Below are positions 48,597 through 57,194 of a stretch of 64,000 nt of DNA, piece by piece. Origin of the DNA: Streptomyces misionensis. GTDB taxonomy: Bacteria; Actinomycetota; Actinomycetes; Streptomycetales; Streptomycetaceae. Position 1 is the stretch's first letter. Each line of letters begins with the position of its first letter. A program made the position numbers and the translations under genes. The stretch is from the NCBI RefSeq assembly GCF_900104815.1, contig NZ_FNTD01000003.1, forward strand, positions 139,422 to 203,421, given 5' to 3'. The notes under the pieces are model-generated. The model saw only the letters and a list, made by a program, of their open reading frames with translations, had not been told where the DNA came from and did not search any database.

Positions 48597-49277
48597 GTGC
48601 GCTTCGCCCGGACCGCCGCGGCCGCTGCCGCTTTCACCGTGTTCCTCGTCCCGGCCGCCGCCCATACGGCCACCGCGGCACCGCACTCCCGTACACCCGG
48701 GCAGACGGTGACCGTGCCGGTCCGTGACGCCCTCGCCGCGCTGCTGGTGCGGCAGGAGGACCGCTCCGGCTACGAGCGCAGCAAGTTCAGGCACTGGGTC
48801 GACGCCGACCACGACGGCTGCAACACCCGCGCGGAGGTCCTCAAGGCCGAGGCGGTCGTGGCTCCGGTGCAGGGGGAGCGGTGCACGCTGACGCAGGGGG
48901 AGTGGTACTCGCCCTACGACGACCGCTACATCGCCGGTCCCCGGGGCCTGGACATCGACCACCTGGTCCCGCTCGCCGAGGCATGGGACTCCGGCGCCTA
49001 CGCCTGGACCGCATCCGTGCGCGAGGCCTACGCCAACGACCTCGGGGACGAGCGCGCGTTGATCGCGGTGTCGGCCGCCTCCAACCGGTCGAAGGCGGAC
49101 CAGGACCCCACCACGTGGCTGCCCCCGGCTGCCGGCTACCGGTGCACGTACGTATCGGACTGGGTGGCGGACAAGACCCGCTGGGGCCTGACCATCGACG
49201 CCGCCGAGCACGACGCCCTGGCCGGCCAGCTCAGCCAGTGCCCCAACACCCCGATCACCGTGACCCTGGCCCGGTAG
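48597..49277 (+). CDS. Secreted HNH-type nuclease (DUF1524/GmrSD-like core)
   Basis: GTG 48597 begins VRFARTAAAAAAFTVFLVPA, a signal peptide with likely cleavage after the ATAA region near residue 28. The mature protein carries GLDIDHLVPLAEAWDSGA (residues 117-134) and ALIAVSAASNRSKADQDPTTW, the His-metal finger nuclease core seen in extracellular HNH proteins of Streptomyces. Two Cys pairs (CNTR/CTLT and CTYV/CPNT) could form disulfides. It probably degrades external DNA for feeding or as a bacteriocin-like weapon. GAGAGGA is the ribosome site. Confidence 0.85.
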   Translation: MRFARTAAAAAAFTVFLVPAAAHTATAAPHSRTPGQTVTVPVRDALAALLVRQEDRSGYERSKFRHWVDADHDGCNTRAEVLKAEAVVAPVQGERCTLTQGEWYSPYDDRYIAGPRGLDIDHLVPLAEAWDSGAYAWTASVREAYANDLGDERALIAVSAASNRSKADQDPTTWLPPAAGYRCTYVSDWVADKTRWGLTIDAAEHDALAGQLSQCPNTPITVTLAR

Positions 49278-49742
49278 CACCGAGCCGGCCGACCGCGGCT
49301 CCGCAGCGGCCGGAGCGGGGCACGACCGACCGGGCGGTGGACGCACACCCCGGAGATTCCGGCCCAGCTGACTTCACTGCGAGGTCGGCGCTCCACGCCG
49401 CGCCAACGCGGCCGGTCATTCCGGGCCCGCCCGGCGGCGGCCCTGCCCGCGCACCGCCCGCCAGGAACACGAGCAGCAGCACCGGCAACTGGGCACCGGC
49501 CCTGCGTAGGCAGTACGCCAGTGTGGGCCGGGCACCGCACTGCGGTGCCCACCGGCGCGCAGGCCGTGCGCTGCTCGCTGGCCGTCCCGTGCCGCCTTGC
49601 CTCCTCGTATGCCTGAAAATATCCAAAACGGGATGCAATCAGGGCATCGGGCGTGCTTGTATACCGCCAACGCGATGGGGGCGCGCCGGAGTTGACTGCC
49701 GGGCCGACCCCTGTCGGTCGTGGTCAACACAGGGGGTACAAC
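49278..49742. other. Intergenic region without a clear gene
   Basis: The stretch between the two secreted nucleases contains GC-rich imperfect inverted repeats after the first stop and, near 49658, GTATACCGCC, a half of the par-type palindrome. A promoter for the second nuclease is expected before 49740; no boxes are convincing. Confidence 0.4.
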
Positions 49743-50792
49743 TTGAAATTGCGCGCCTTACTCACAACGGGGGCTGTGGCGATGGGGCTGCTGGGAACAG
49801 CTGCCGCACCGTCAGCTGTGGCCGACCAGTCCGATGCCGGCCAGCTGCGCGTCACCATCGGCGCGGCGCCCCGGGCCCAGGCGAACGGCTTCGCCGCCGG
49901 CCCCGCATCGAACGCCACCTGCACCATCAACAAGATCACGGTGAACCGGTACAGCGAGTGCGAGTGGGTGTCGATCCACGTCGACGTCATCAAGATCATC
50001 AACGGTAAGCCGGAACTCGAGGGCACCGTCGACTTCGACGTCAAGCACCAGATGACCCTGAAGGTGAACTCCGCGAACTGGTCGGAGAAGTTCCACGTCT
50101 CCAAGGCGCGCACCACCCGCGCGGGCAGCGGTGTCGCCGTCAACATCACCGCCGCTTCCGCAGGCGGCACCAAGGCCACGATCCACTTCCCGCAGGGCCA
50201 CATCCTCAGCAGCAGCGCGGCCGACGGCACCGTCGGCTACACGACCAGCATCGCGCCGAAGAAGATCAACCCCAAGGCGAAAACCACGTACGCCTACACC
50301 TTCACCAAGCCCGGCTACAGCCCGGGCAGCGTCACCTACAACTCGGCCGTCTACCGCTGCGACAACTACTACGGCAGCAGCAAGGCCAGCCGCGCCGGCT
50401 GCGCCGTCCCGGACGTCCCCACGGGCGTGAGCATGGTGGGCCTGGCCCGCATCGACGAGGGCATCCGCAAACTCCGCGCCAGCGGCGGCCACTACGGCGA
50501 CCCCAACGGCGGCAAGCCGCTGCACTGGATGATCAACAAGAAGCAGGAGGACGCGAACCGGAAGGCGGTGTGCCCGAGCAGCGCACCTGCGGACATGAAG
50601 CGCGCCGGCCGCACCTCCTGCGACGAGTACCCCTTCGCCTCCTCCCGTGAAGGCGGTACCCATCTTCCCGCCAAGCAGCGGGAGATCACCTGGGTGAAGG
50701 TCCAGGAGAACAAGTCCCAGGGCGGACGCATCACCGCCTGGCGCGGCCAGATGCACGTCATGGACGGCGACCCCTTCTACGTGATCGCCTAA
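49743..50792 (+). CDS. Secreted NucA/NucB-type deoxyribonuclease
   Basis: The 349-residue protein is read from TTG 49743 (LKLRALLTTGAVAMGLLGTA), a good signal peptide ending near APSAVA. Residues 30-215 form a beta-rich domain (ATCTINKITVNRYSECEWVS and following) of unknown function. The C-terminal 120 residues (YRCDNYYGSSKASRAGC, WMINKKQEDANRKAVCP, and SCDEYPFASSREGG around residue 295) are the NucA/NucB nuclease domain with its conserved DEYPFA catalytic stretch. It is likely an exported DNase. GGGGGT is the only ribosome-like site before the TTG, which makes the start slightly uncertain. Confidence 0.8.
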   Translation: MKLRALLTTGAVAMGLLGTAAAPSAVADQSDAGQLRVTIGAAPRAQANGFAAGPASNATCTINKITVNRYSECEWVSIHVDVIKIINGKPELEGTVDFDVKHQMTLKVNSANWSEKFHVSKARTTRAGSGVAVNITAASAGGTKATIHFPQGHILSSSAADGTVGYTTSIAPKKINPKAKTTYAYTFTKPGYSPGSVTYNSAVYRCDNYYGSSKASRAGCAVPDVPTGVSMVGLARIDEGIRKLRASGGHYGDPNGGKPLHWMINKKQEDANRKAVCPSSAPADMKRAGRTSCDEYPFASSREGGTHLPAKQREITWVKVQENKSQGGRITAWRGQMHVMDGDPFYVIA

Positions 50793-50877
50793 CCGCGCCT
50801 AGACTCACGCCGGCCCAGGTGCCCCGCTCCCGAAATCCCCGGGAGGGGGGCACCCTCTCCGTGGAAGGAGGATCCTC

Positions 50878-51471
50878 ATGCTGATCCGCGAAGCGGCCTT
50901 CACTGTCGACCTCGGCGAACACGGCTACCTCATCGGCTTCGACGACGACTACGACTTTCCCTCCGAGATGCCGTTCGGCTGGCGCTGCGGCCCGGTCACG
51001 GACGCCACCGCCGTCGTCCTGCCCACCACCGACACCGGCCCCCTGCAGATGACCGTCCAGACGCACGACAGCCCACCCGATACCGAACCCGGGGACGGCT
51101 GGGAACCGGCGGAGGAGATGAGCCTGCTCGCCGACACCCCCACGCTCTGCCTCGCCACCATCGGGCAGGGCGACTTCTGGGACGCCTGGCCCGAAGACCA
51201 ACCGCCCCTCGAGGCACCGGCAGCCGCCGGCAGCAGCGGCTGGGTCCGCATGCGCCTCTACTGCCACGCCGACGACCCCGAGCTGGGCACCGGCGATCAC
51301 GGGGAAAGGCACCTGGTCCAGCTCTGGCCCGCCCCCCAGACACCGCCCGTGCATCCGGACATCAGCGAAGCGGACCGGCAGGCACGAGCCGAGTACGCCG
51401 CGGACATGGCCAAACCCGTGGAGGACTACACCGCCGCATACCCCTACACCTACGGCGACGAGACCGGCTGA
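50878..51471 (+). CDS. Acidic cytoplasmic protein following the nuclease (possible partner)
   Basis: GAAGGAGGATCC provides a strong ribosome site for ATG 50878. The 197-residue protein is strongly acidic (GFDDDYDFPSEMPFGWRC; DTEPGDGWEPAEEMSLLAD; RMRLYCHADDPELG) and lacks a signal peptide. The gene sits 85 bases behind the secreted DNase. Its acidity and place suit an immunity protein or an unrelated sensor; there is no family evidence. Confidence 0.6.
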   Translation: MLIREAAFTVDLGEHGYLIGFDDDYDFPSEMPFGWRCGPVTDATAVVLPTTDTGPLQMTVQTHDSPPDTEPGDGWEPAEEMSLLADTPTLCLATIGQGDFWDAWPEDQPPLEAPAAAGSSGWVRMRLYCHADDPELGTGDHGERHLVQLWPAPQTPPVHPDISEADRQARAEYAADMAKPVEDYTAAYPYTYGDETG

Positions 51472-51525
51472 CGGCCGCAACCCGATCACGGGCCATGCAC
51501 CGAAATCAGAACGAAGAGGGGCCTG

Positions 51526-51777
51526 ATGTCGTCCCAGTCACCGTACGATGACCGCGTGACTGCCCGCCGCACTCTTGGCGCCGGCCCTCAGGCCCCGCAC
51601 AGCATTCGCGCCGCCCAGGCCGACCTGCTCGACGCCCTCCCCGGAGTCCGTCTGCCCGACGTGGAGGAGCTGCGGACCCGTGGCGTCCTCGGCGCTCACG
51701 CGGCGGCGCCTCCGGCCCCGCGGCGAACCCTCGGCTCCGGCGCACGTGCTGACGAAGTCCCCAGCCCCGCCGAGTGA
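51526..51777 (+). CDS. Small Arg/Ala-rich protein (83 aa)
   Basis: GAGGGG precedes the ATG at 51526. The text (AQADLLDALPGVRLPDVEEL; TRGVLGAHAAAPPAPRRTLG) gives a short helical protein. Its 3' end is also part of a terminator stem. Function unknown; it may be a decayed remnant. Confidence 0.45.
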   Translation: MSSQSPYDDRVTARRTLGAGPQAPHSIRAAQADLLDALPGVRLPDVEELRTRGVLGAHAAAPPAPRRTLGSGARADEVPSPAE

Positions 51778-51792
51778 TGCTGGGGTGACTTC
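51754..51792. terminator. Hairpin terminator
   Basis: GAAGTCCCCAGC (51754-51765) pairs with GCTGGGG-GACTTC (51779-51792) with one bulge. Confidence 0.6.
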
Positions 51793-51858
51793 AGGTGATC
51801 GACTCGGTCACGGTCTCGCTCGCTGCCACGCTGTGTCCCCTCCTGGTCATCGGAATGA

Positions 51859-52197
51859 TCAGCCAGCCAACCGGCGTCCCTGGCCCGCAAGATGGCCTTC
51901 GGCCAGGGGACGGTCCAGGATGCTGTGGGTCCCGATCCGGTGCCACACGACGTGCCGGGCCCCGGCGATCCGCTCCCGGCCGTAGGACCACGTCGCGCGG
52001 CCGTCCGGCGCCCAGGTGAGCTCGTAGACGCCCGGGGCGCAGCGGACGCGCTTGATGCGCAGGCCGGGGCGGAACAGCCCGGTGCGCAGGTCGGGGACGA
52101 AGGCTTCGCGTACGACGCGGTGGAAGCGCCGGCGTTGAGCGGGGGTGAGGTGCTGGAGGTCGGTGGTGAAGCGGGGGAGTGTCTCGTACGTGGGCAC
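51859..52197 (-). CDS. RelE/ParE-like small protein, copy 2
   Basis: The 112-residue protein (MPTYETLPRFTTDLQHLTPA; LRIKRVRCAPGVYELTWAP; HVVWHRIGTHSIL) is clearly homologous to the copy at 39243-39545 and shares its divergent position beside a MobF gene. The last 17 residues (LAEGHLAGQGRRLAG region) are an extra tail. No antitoxin partner is visible. A toxin-fold protein used as a regulator of the transfer region is possible. Confidence 0.65.
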   Translation of the reverse strand: MPTYETLPRFTTDLQHLTPAQRRRFHRVVREAFVPDLRTGLFRPGLRIKRVRCAPGVYELTWAPDGRATWSYGRERIAGARHVVWHRIGTHSILDRPLAEGHLAGQGRRLAG

Positions 52198-52222
52198 GGT
52201 GTCCTCCGGGCAGCACGACGAA

Positions 52223-52484
52223 GCCCCCGGCGGGTGCCGGGGGCTGGGTAGGCGATCGTCCTTTGGCGGTGCTCGTTCCTTGGCGCGTGGTGATGCTCAG
52301 TGGCGCTTGTTGGTGTCGGCCGGGTCGGGATGTGCGGGTTGCCGGAGAGCGATGACATTCGCTTTCGGCCTGGGGCCGCTTCCCGCCTGGCGGGCGCCTG
52401 AGAGGAAAGTTCGGCCACTGCTCCCGCCTGGCGGGACGTGGTGCTGATCGGCCTTTTCTTGCAGGTCAGAGCAGTGTGCTGTGG
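52223..52484. other. Candidate oriT/regulatory region 2 between RelE-like and MobF genes
   Basis: The spacer repeats the design of region 1: hairpin GCCCCCGGC-GGGT-GCCGGGGGC (52223-52244), CCCGCC(T)GGCGGG inverted repeats, a T-run and TTGCAG-N-TCAGAGC followed by GTGTGCTGTGG (52459-52484) just before the relaxase ATG. Conservation of these parts between otherwise diverged spacers suggests function. Confidence 0.5.
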
Positions 52485-52489
52485 TCCGC

Positions 52490-54451
52490 ATGACAGTGGA
52501 TATCAGGGTCATGCGGGCCGGTCAGATGTACCGCTACTACCTGCGCGAGACCGTGGTCGGCGACGGCCGCCGCCCGGCCCGCACGCCGCTGCGCGCCGCC
52601 CAGGAGCAAGCCGGTGTCCCGGCCGGCCGCTGGATGGGCCGGGGACTTGCCGCGCTCGGACTCGCGCCGGGTGAGGAAGCCACCGAGGCGCAGCTGCGGA
52701 ACCTGTTCGGCGAGCGCGGCCGCCACCCGTACGCGGACCGGATCGAGGCCGAGCGGCTCGCCGCGGGCGAGTCGGCGAAGAAGGCGTTCAAGGCCGGCGC
52801 CCTCGGACGCCGGGTGACAGTCACCGGGGTCGACTTCGTGTTCCGGCCGCAGCCGACGATCTACCTCCTGTGGGCGCTGGGGGATGAGGAAACCCGTCTG
52901 GTGATCGAGGCCGCGCACGAGTACGCGATCGAGCGGGTACTGGAGTGGATCGAGGACGAGGTCGCGGTGATCCGGTACGGCAAGGACGGCATCTACCGGG
53001 TGCGGCCGCCCGGCGGTCTGGTCGCCGCCCGCTTCCGCCACTACGAGGCGCGCTCCGGGCGGCCGTTGCTGCATGACCATCTGCTTCTGTCCGTGAAGGG
53101 GCAGCGTCTGGACGGGAAGTGGGGTTCGATCCACACCACGGCCCTGCACGAGAACACCGTGGCGGCCTCCGCGCTCTACAACGAGATCGTGGCCGCTGAG
53201 GTCTGCGAGGAGCTGGGGCTGGCGACCGAGCCGCGCACCGTCACCCCGGGGCGCCGACCGGTGATGGAGATCGCCGGGGTGCCCCACGAGCTGATCCGCT
53301 GGACCGCCCGGCGCAGTGACCAGATCGCCGCCTGCCTGACCGAGCTGGAGCACGAGTACGTCACCGCCGTCGACGACGACGGCGAGCTGCGGTTCCTGCC
53401 CGTGGTCTCCGAGCGGGCCCGCGCCAAGATGAACCAGATCGCTGCCCGCAAGACCCGCTCGCCCAAGCAGAAGACCCGGCCGCTCGCGCAGCTGCGCGCG
53501 TGGTGGAAGGTGAGCGCGATCCTCACCTCCGGGGCTGCCGCCGACGTCATCAACTCCCTCCTCGAGCACGCCCGCGCCGCAGCTGCGGGGATCCGGGCCC
53601 GGGTCGCCGCCGTGGTCGACATAGCGCTGGCAGCCGTCGACGTCACCGCGACCGTGTTCGTGATGAACGACGGCGGCCACTTCCACCGCCGGCACCTACT
53701 TGCTGAAGCCCGCCGCCATCTCGCCCTGGTCCTGCGCGGCCGCCGCCGCGACCCCGGCCTGGACGAGGAGATCGTGGCCGCCGCCATCTCCACCCACTGC
53801 CTGGACATCAGCGAGCCGAAGACCGTGCGAGGCCTGGAGGCCGGCTACCGCCTCTACACCGCCCGGTGGTCCCTGTCCGACCTCCCCGCCCGCCGCCCAC
53901 CCACCCTGGCGCCCGACCCGGCGCGGCAACCCCCGGCCGATCCCGGCGAGTCGGCCGCGCCCCGGCCCCAGGGCCAGGACGCGGGGGAGTGGGAGATCCC
54001 CCGCATCCCGCTCCCGTACGAGCGCGCCGTCCTCGCCGGCGCGGTGGTGCGCGACAAGCTGCGCACCACCGCCTCCACCGCCGTGCGGGGCCGGGCCGGC
54101 GACGTCGTCGCCCATCAGCAGGCGGCGATGCCCGAGCAACTGCTCGCGCCCCCGGTCGCCGAAGTCGAGCACGACGACCAGGAGCCGGAAACCGGGCGCG
54201 GGGAGGCGATCGACATGACCGCGCTGCGGGCCTTGCGGAAGTCCCGCACGGACGTGGAAGCCCTCGATCTCACCGCCGACCGACTGCGCCGCCTCCAAGA
54301 TGCGTTCGCCAAGGCGGGTGACGACTCCCGCGTCCGCGCGAAACGCAACACCGTCCAGGCCGACGACACTGGCCCGGTGCGCCCGTACGGCCAGCAGGCG
54401 TACCGCCCGCAGGAGCCCGGATCGCACCGCGGCCGGGAGGCCGGCCACTGA
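52490..54451 (+). CDS. MobF-family relaxase, copy 2
   Basis: The 653-residue protein (ATG 52490, MTVDIRVMRAGQMYRYYLRE) has the Tyr pair (Y16-Y17) and a His triad within FRHYEARSGRPLLHDHLL (H184, H195, H197). It aligns with copy 1 throughout (for example GRWMGRGLAALGLAPG; FRPQPTIYLLWALGD; GRRPVMEIAGVPHELI). The C-terminal half has charged helices and no helicase motifs. Two intact, diverged relaxases on one replicon suggest either separate oriT specificities or fusion of two plasmids. The residues before MTVD (a GTG at 52481) are less likely to be used. Confidence 0.85.
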   Translation: MTVDIRVMRAGQMYRYYLRETVVGDGRRPARTPLRAAQEQAGVPAGRWMGRGLAALGLAPGEEATEAQLRNLFGERGRHPYADRIEAERLAAGESAKKAFKAGALGRRVTVTGVDFVFRPQPTIYLLWALGDEETRLVIEAAHEYAIERVLEWIEDEVAVIRYGKDGIYRVRPPGGLVAARFRHYEARSGRPLLHDHLLLSVKGQRLDGKWGSIHTTALHENTVAASALYNEIVAAEVCEELGLATEPRTVTPGRRPVMEIAGVPHELIRWTARRSDQIAACLTELEHEYVTAVDDDGELRFLPVVSERARAKMNQIAARKTRSPKQKTRPLAQLRAWWKVSAILTSGAAADVINSLLEHARAAAAGIRARVAAVVDIALAAVDVTATVFVMNDGGHFHRRHLLAEARRHLALVLRGRRRDPGLDEEIVAAAISTHCLDISEPKTVRGLEAGYRLYTARWSLSDLPARRPPTLAPDPARQPPADPGESAAPRPQGQDAGEWEIPRIPLPYERAVLAGAVVRDKLRTTASTAVRGRAGDVVAHQQAAMPEQLLAPPVAEVEHDDQEPETGRGEAIDMTALRALRKSRTDVEALDLTADRLRRLQDAFAKAGDDSRVRAKRNTVQADDTGPVRPYGQQAYRPQEPGSHRGREAGH

Positions 54452-54473
54452 GTGCATCCGGTGTCGCGCACCC

Positions 54474-54659
54474 GATGCTGTGCATCGCACCGGCGATGCC
54501 GCGCATCCGCTCCACTCGGTGGGCTCCACCGAGTGGAGCCCACCGGCCGGGAGCGGCGACACCGTGCTGGGCATCCACTTACTGGGTGGAGTCCACCGGC
54601 CGGAGAGTGGACGACATCGTGCGGGAGTGCTCGGCATCGCCGCGACGATGCTGTGCATC
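54474..54659. repeat. Palindrome cluster downstream of relaxase copy 2
   Basis: The region holds GATGC-NNN-GCATC at 54474-54486, 54495-54507 and 54647-54659, the 27-base inverted repeat GGTGGGCTCCAC-CGA-(complement) at 54518-54544, and GGTGGAGTCCACC at 54585-54597. A similar group of CCACC/GGTGG palindromes follows relaxase copy 1. These may be binding sites or folded RNA elements. Confidence 0.5.
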
Positions 54660-54773
54660 CACCCGATGCATTTCCCCTTGACCTCGGCCCGTGACCCTGT
54701 TGGGCAATTCCGCTGAGTGGCTGTTGAAAGGCCCGCGTGGTCAAGTGTCAGTGGCCAGTTGTAATTCCCCACA

Positions 54774-54806
54774 GGCGGCCAGTTCCTGGGGGACTATCTG
54801 GCCGCC
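54774..54806. terminator. Hairpin (probable terminator of the rhomboid-like gene)
   Basis: GGCGGCCAG (54774-54782) pairs with CTGGCCGCC (54798-54806), just beyond the stop of the minus-strand gene. The GTGGCCAGTTGTAATTCCCC text next to it resembles insertion-sequence ends, which I could not confirm. Confidence 0.45.
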
Positions 54807-54821
54807 AGCCGTCACGCTGAG

Positions 54822-55481
54822 TCAGGACGCCAGAGGCGGGCGGGCAGGAGTTGCCAGTCCGACTCCCAGCGCGCTGCCGACAAGAAGGCCCACGCCGTGG
54901 TTATTGGTGAGGAGACAAAGGACAAGACCCGCGGCGGGGATGAGGAGAGCCACCCGCCGCAGGGCGACGACGCTGCCGCGCGCCGCGTACCAAGTGGCGA
55001 GTGCGCCCACGAGGCCGCAGATCGCCACGGAGTCCCCGCCTCCTTGGAGGCTCCAGCCGGCCATGCTCACCGCCTGCGCCGTCACGCCGCTTGCCGTAAA
55101 GACCAGCAACGTCCGCCAGGGGCCGAACTGCCGCTCGGCGAGCGGAGCGACAACCGCGAGCGCGGCCAGGTTGAACAGGAGTTGGAACCAGCCCGATGAC
55201 TGCACCATCAAGGCGGTCACGGCTCGCCACCACGCACCATGAGGGTGTCGCTCGAGCGCATCGATCATGGCGGGGGCGGTCGTCTGGGCCACGCCGAGCA
55301 CCACCATGGTGGCCACCAGCCCCGCGGCGGCTCTCGGGACAGGCTGCCGCCACACCCGCAGCAAGGCCAGGGGAGGAGGCATCGCCTCGCAGTCCTTCGT
55401 GGCGAGCGTCGCCAGGAGTGGGATGCCCGACACGATGACGACCACCGCGCACCCATAGAGCAACACACTGTGCATGTTCAT
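54822..55481 (-). CDS. Rhomboid-like intramembrane protein
   Basis: The 219-residue protein has about six hydrophobic segments. WWRAVTALMVQSSGWFQLLF and NLAALAVVAPLAERQFGPWR match the rhomboid loop and helix 2; GGGDSVAICGLVGAL offers a Ser in the GxSx position and LTNNHGVGLLVGSALG a His in the last helix, the two catalytic residues of rhomboid serine proteases. The usual GxSG appears as GDSV, so activity is uncertain. Substrate unknown. No partner gene is adjacent. Confidence 0.65.
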   Translation of the reverse strand: MNMHSVLLYGCAVVVIVSGIPLLATLATKDCEAMPPPLALLRVWRQPVPRAAAGLVATMVVLGVAQTTAPAMIDALERHPHGAWWRAVTALMVQSSGWFQLLFNLAALAVVAPLAERQFGPWRTLLVFTASGVTAQAVSMAGWSLQGGGDSVAICGLVGALATWYAARGSVVALRRVALLIPAAGLVLCLLTNNHGVGLLVGSALGVGLATPARPPLAS

Positions 55482-55745
55482 GATCGAAGCCTGTCAGATG
55501 GTCCAGCTGCACCGACAGGCACTGCCATGCGAGTGGCGACGCACTGCCCCTGCCCCTGCCCGGACAGCGTCAACGACACGGAGAGTGACACGCTAACTGG
55601 CCGTACGTGGGGAATTCGTGCTGGCCGCTGTCAGTCAAGGGGAAACACACTGTCCACACGGGCCCGCTCCACCGCACCGGGTCCACCCGATGCACACCAC
55701 GCGCCGTCGGCCGTACCGATGGCATCCACTCCCACGGTGGTGCGG

Positions 55746-56006
55746 CTACCGGTGGGCGCCGGGTGCGGAGTGGAACGCGTGCGCCAGCACCAGGTGCTCG
55801 TCCCGCATCGCCTCCAGGGTGTCGGCGGTGTCCGGGTGGTCGGGGTCCGGGATGACGTTCACCGTGAACCGGATGATGCTGCGGGCGATGCCCAACACCG
55901 CCGTGGTGGGGGAGTCCCGTGCCCAGTCCCGCAGCGCGGACAGCAGCACGCACCCGACCTCGTCCAGGGCGAAGGAGTCCGCGCACGGATCAGCTGCTTC
56001 ATGGAG
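55746..56006 (-). pseudogene. Truncated small gene
   Basis: A minus-strand frame open from 56006 to a TAG at 55746 reads DSFALDEVGCVLLSALRDWA and PTTAVLGIARSIIRFTVNVI, credible coding text, but no ATG or GTG lies at its beginning and a TAG precedes it. An internal GTG could give a 67-residue protein. It is probably a 5'-truncated remnant. Confidence 0.4.
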
Positions 56007-56126
56007 CTATGGCTCCGGCGGTCAAGGAAGCGTCACAGATCCGGCTGTGCGGGACATGGCCGATACAGACCTCCTGTCCCATAGGTTCCGCTCTTACGGT
56101 CTCGTATCTCAAGGAGAGGATCTTTC

Positions 56127-56618
56127 ATGCGATTAAGAACCATCGCGGGCGTGTTCGCCGCCGGACTGACGCTGGCCGCCGCTGGCACGCAGACAGCGCT
56201 GGCCGATCCGCCGCCCAACTCGGCCCCGCCCGAGGTCACGGTGACCGTGCAGGACACGTCGTCCCTGATGGACGTGTCCTGCACGTTCAACGCACTGAAG
56301 CCCAACCACAGCGGCTCCCGGATGACCGGCACCGGCGGCATCAAGACGTGCGTCGGCGCCCCCGTGACCTGCAACAGCGAGTCGGACCTGGAGTTCTACA
56401 ACAACTTCTCGGGCATGTGGATGACGGCGGCGACGTCCCGCCAGTCCCAGTGCGCGCCACCGCTGCGGTCCTCGACGGCAGCGGCAACCTGCGTGAACCA
56501 CCCGGGTGACCCGAGCGTGGGCTGGCGCACGATGACGATCGGCACCCTCGTGAGCTCCGGCGGACAAGTTGGAAGCGGCGAGGCGGACAGCCCCGTCTTG
56601 TACGTCTCCTGCGCATAG
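56127..56618 (+). CDS. Small secreted protein (163 aa)
   Basis: AAGGAGAGGA is an excellent ribosome site for ATG 56127. MRLRTIAGVFAAGLTLAAAG and QTALA form a signal peptide. The mature part has six Cys in pairs (VSCTF, IKTCVG, VTCNS, SQCAPP, ATCVNH, VSCA) and is rich in Ser/Thr/Gly, like small disulfide-bonded extracellular Streptomyces proteins. The C-terminus ends on Cys. Function unknown. Confidence 0.65.
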   Translation: MRLRTIAGVFAAGLTLAAAGTQTALADPPPNSAPPEVTVTVQDTSSLMDVSCTFNALKPNHSGSRMTGTGGIKTCVGAPVTCNSESDLEFYNNFSGMWMTAATSRQSQCAPPLRSSTAAATCVNHPGDPSVGWRTMTIGTLVSSGGQVGSGEADSPVLYVSCA

Positions 56619-56693
56619 TGGGAAGTTGGAGGGCCTGCGGAGCTCGGTCCGGCTGCGGGCCCTCCTGCAGGTCCCCCGGGAAAGGATCCGACC

Positions 56694-57194
56694 ATGTCTT
56701 CGTCCCGTGACGCGGTGTGGCGGCGTTGCGCCCATCTCGGTCGTGTCGTGCTGCCCCTGATCGACCAGGAGCCGGGGCGACAAGCCAGCCGACACGACAA
56801 TCTGCGGACGTGGGGTATCGAGCTAGGGGTCGGCGAGCGGCTACTTGAGACCTTCGCGGCCCTGGCCGCGCACGCTGCCCTGAGCGACGCCGCCTCACCC
56901 GAAGCAGGAATCGACGCGGTGCCTCTCAGCGCCGTCGCCGCGGCGGTAACCGGCAAGCGCGACTTCGAGTTACTCGCCGGCCTCCCGGAGCACTTCACCG
57001 ACGACCGGGACCAACAAGCCGTCAGCCTCTTCCGTCTCTACGCGTATAAAGGCGGCTCCTTCAGCCGCACGCTCTTTCAGCTGAGCCGCGAACTGCGCCA
57101 CACCCTCACCGTGCTCGCCGAACGATCACCCACGCCATCCCCGACGTGCGCAGACCTCATGCGCCAGGCCGACGACGCTGGTCTACCTAACTGA
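56694..57194 (+). CDS. Unidentified helical protein (166 aa)
   Basis: GGAAAGGATCC precedes the ATG at 56694. The protein (WRRCAHLGRVVLPLIDQEPG; LLETFAALAAHAALSDAAS; FRLYAYKGGSFSRTLFQL) is all-helical and soluble. No motif is recognised. It stands alone between the secreted-protein gene and a long non-coding stretch. Confidence 0.55.
   Translation: MSSSRDAVWRRCAHLGRVVLPLIDQEPGRQASRHDNLRTWGIELGVGERLLETFAALAAHAALSDAASPEAGIDAVPLSAVAAAVTGKRDFELLAGLPEHFTDDRDQQAVSLFRLYAYKGGSFSRTLFQLSRELRHTLTVLAERSPTPSPTCADLMRQADDAGLPN

Noticed and set aside
55570..55986. A 138-codon Arg/Pro/His-rich minus-strand frame
   Set aside because: Composition is that of a shadow frame; the neighbouring frame (55746-56006) has better protein-like text.
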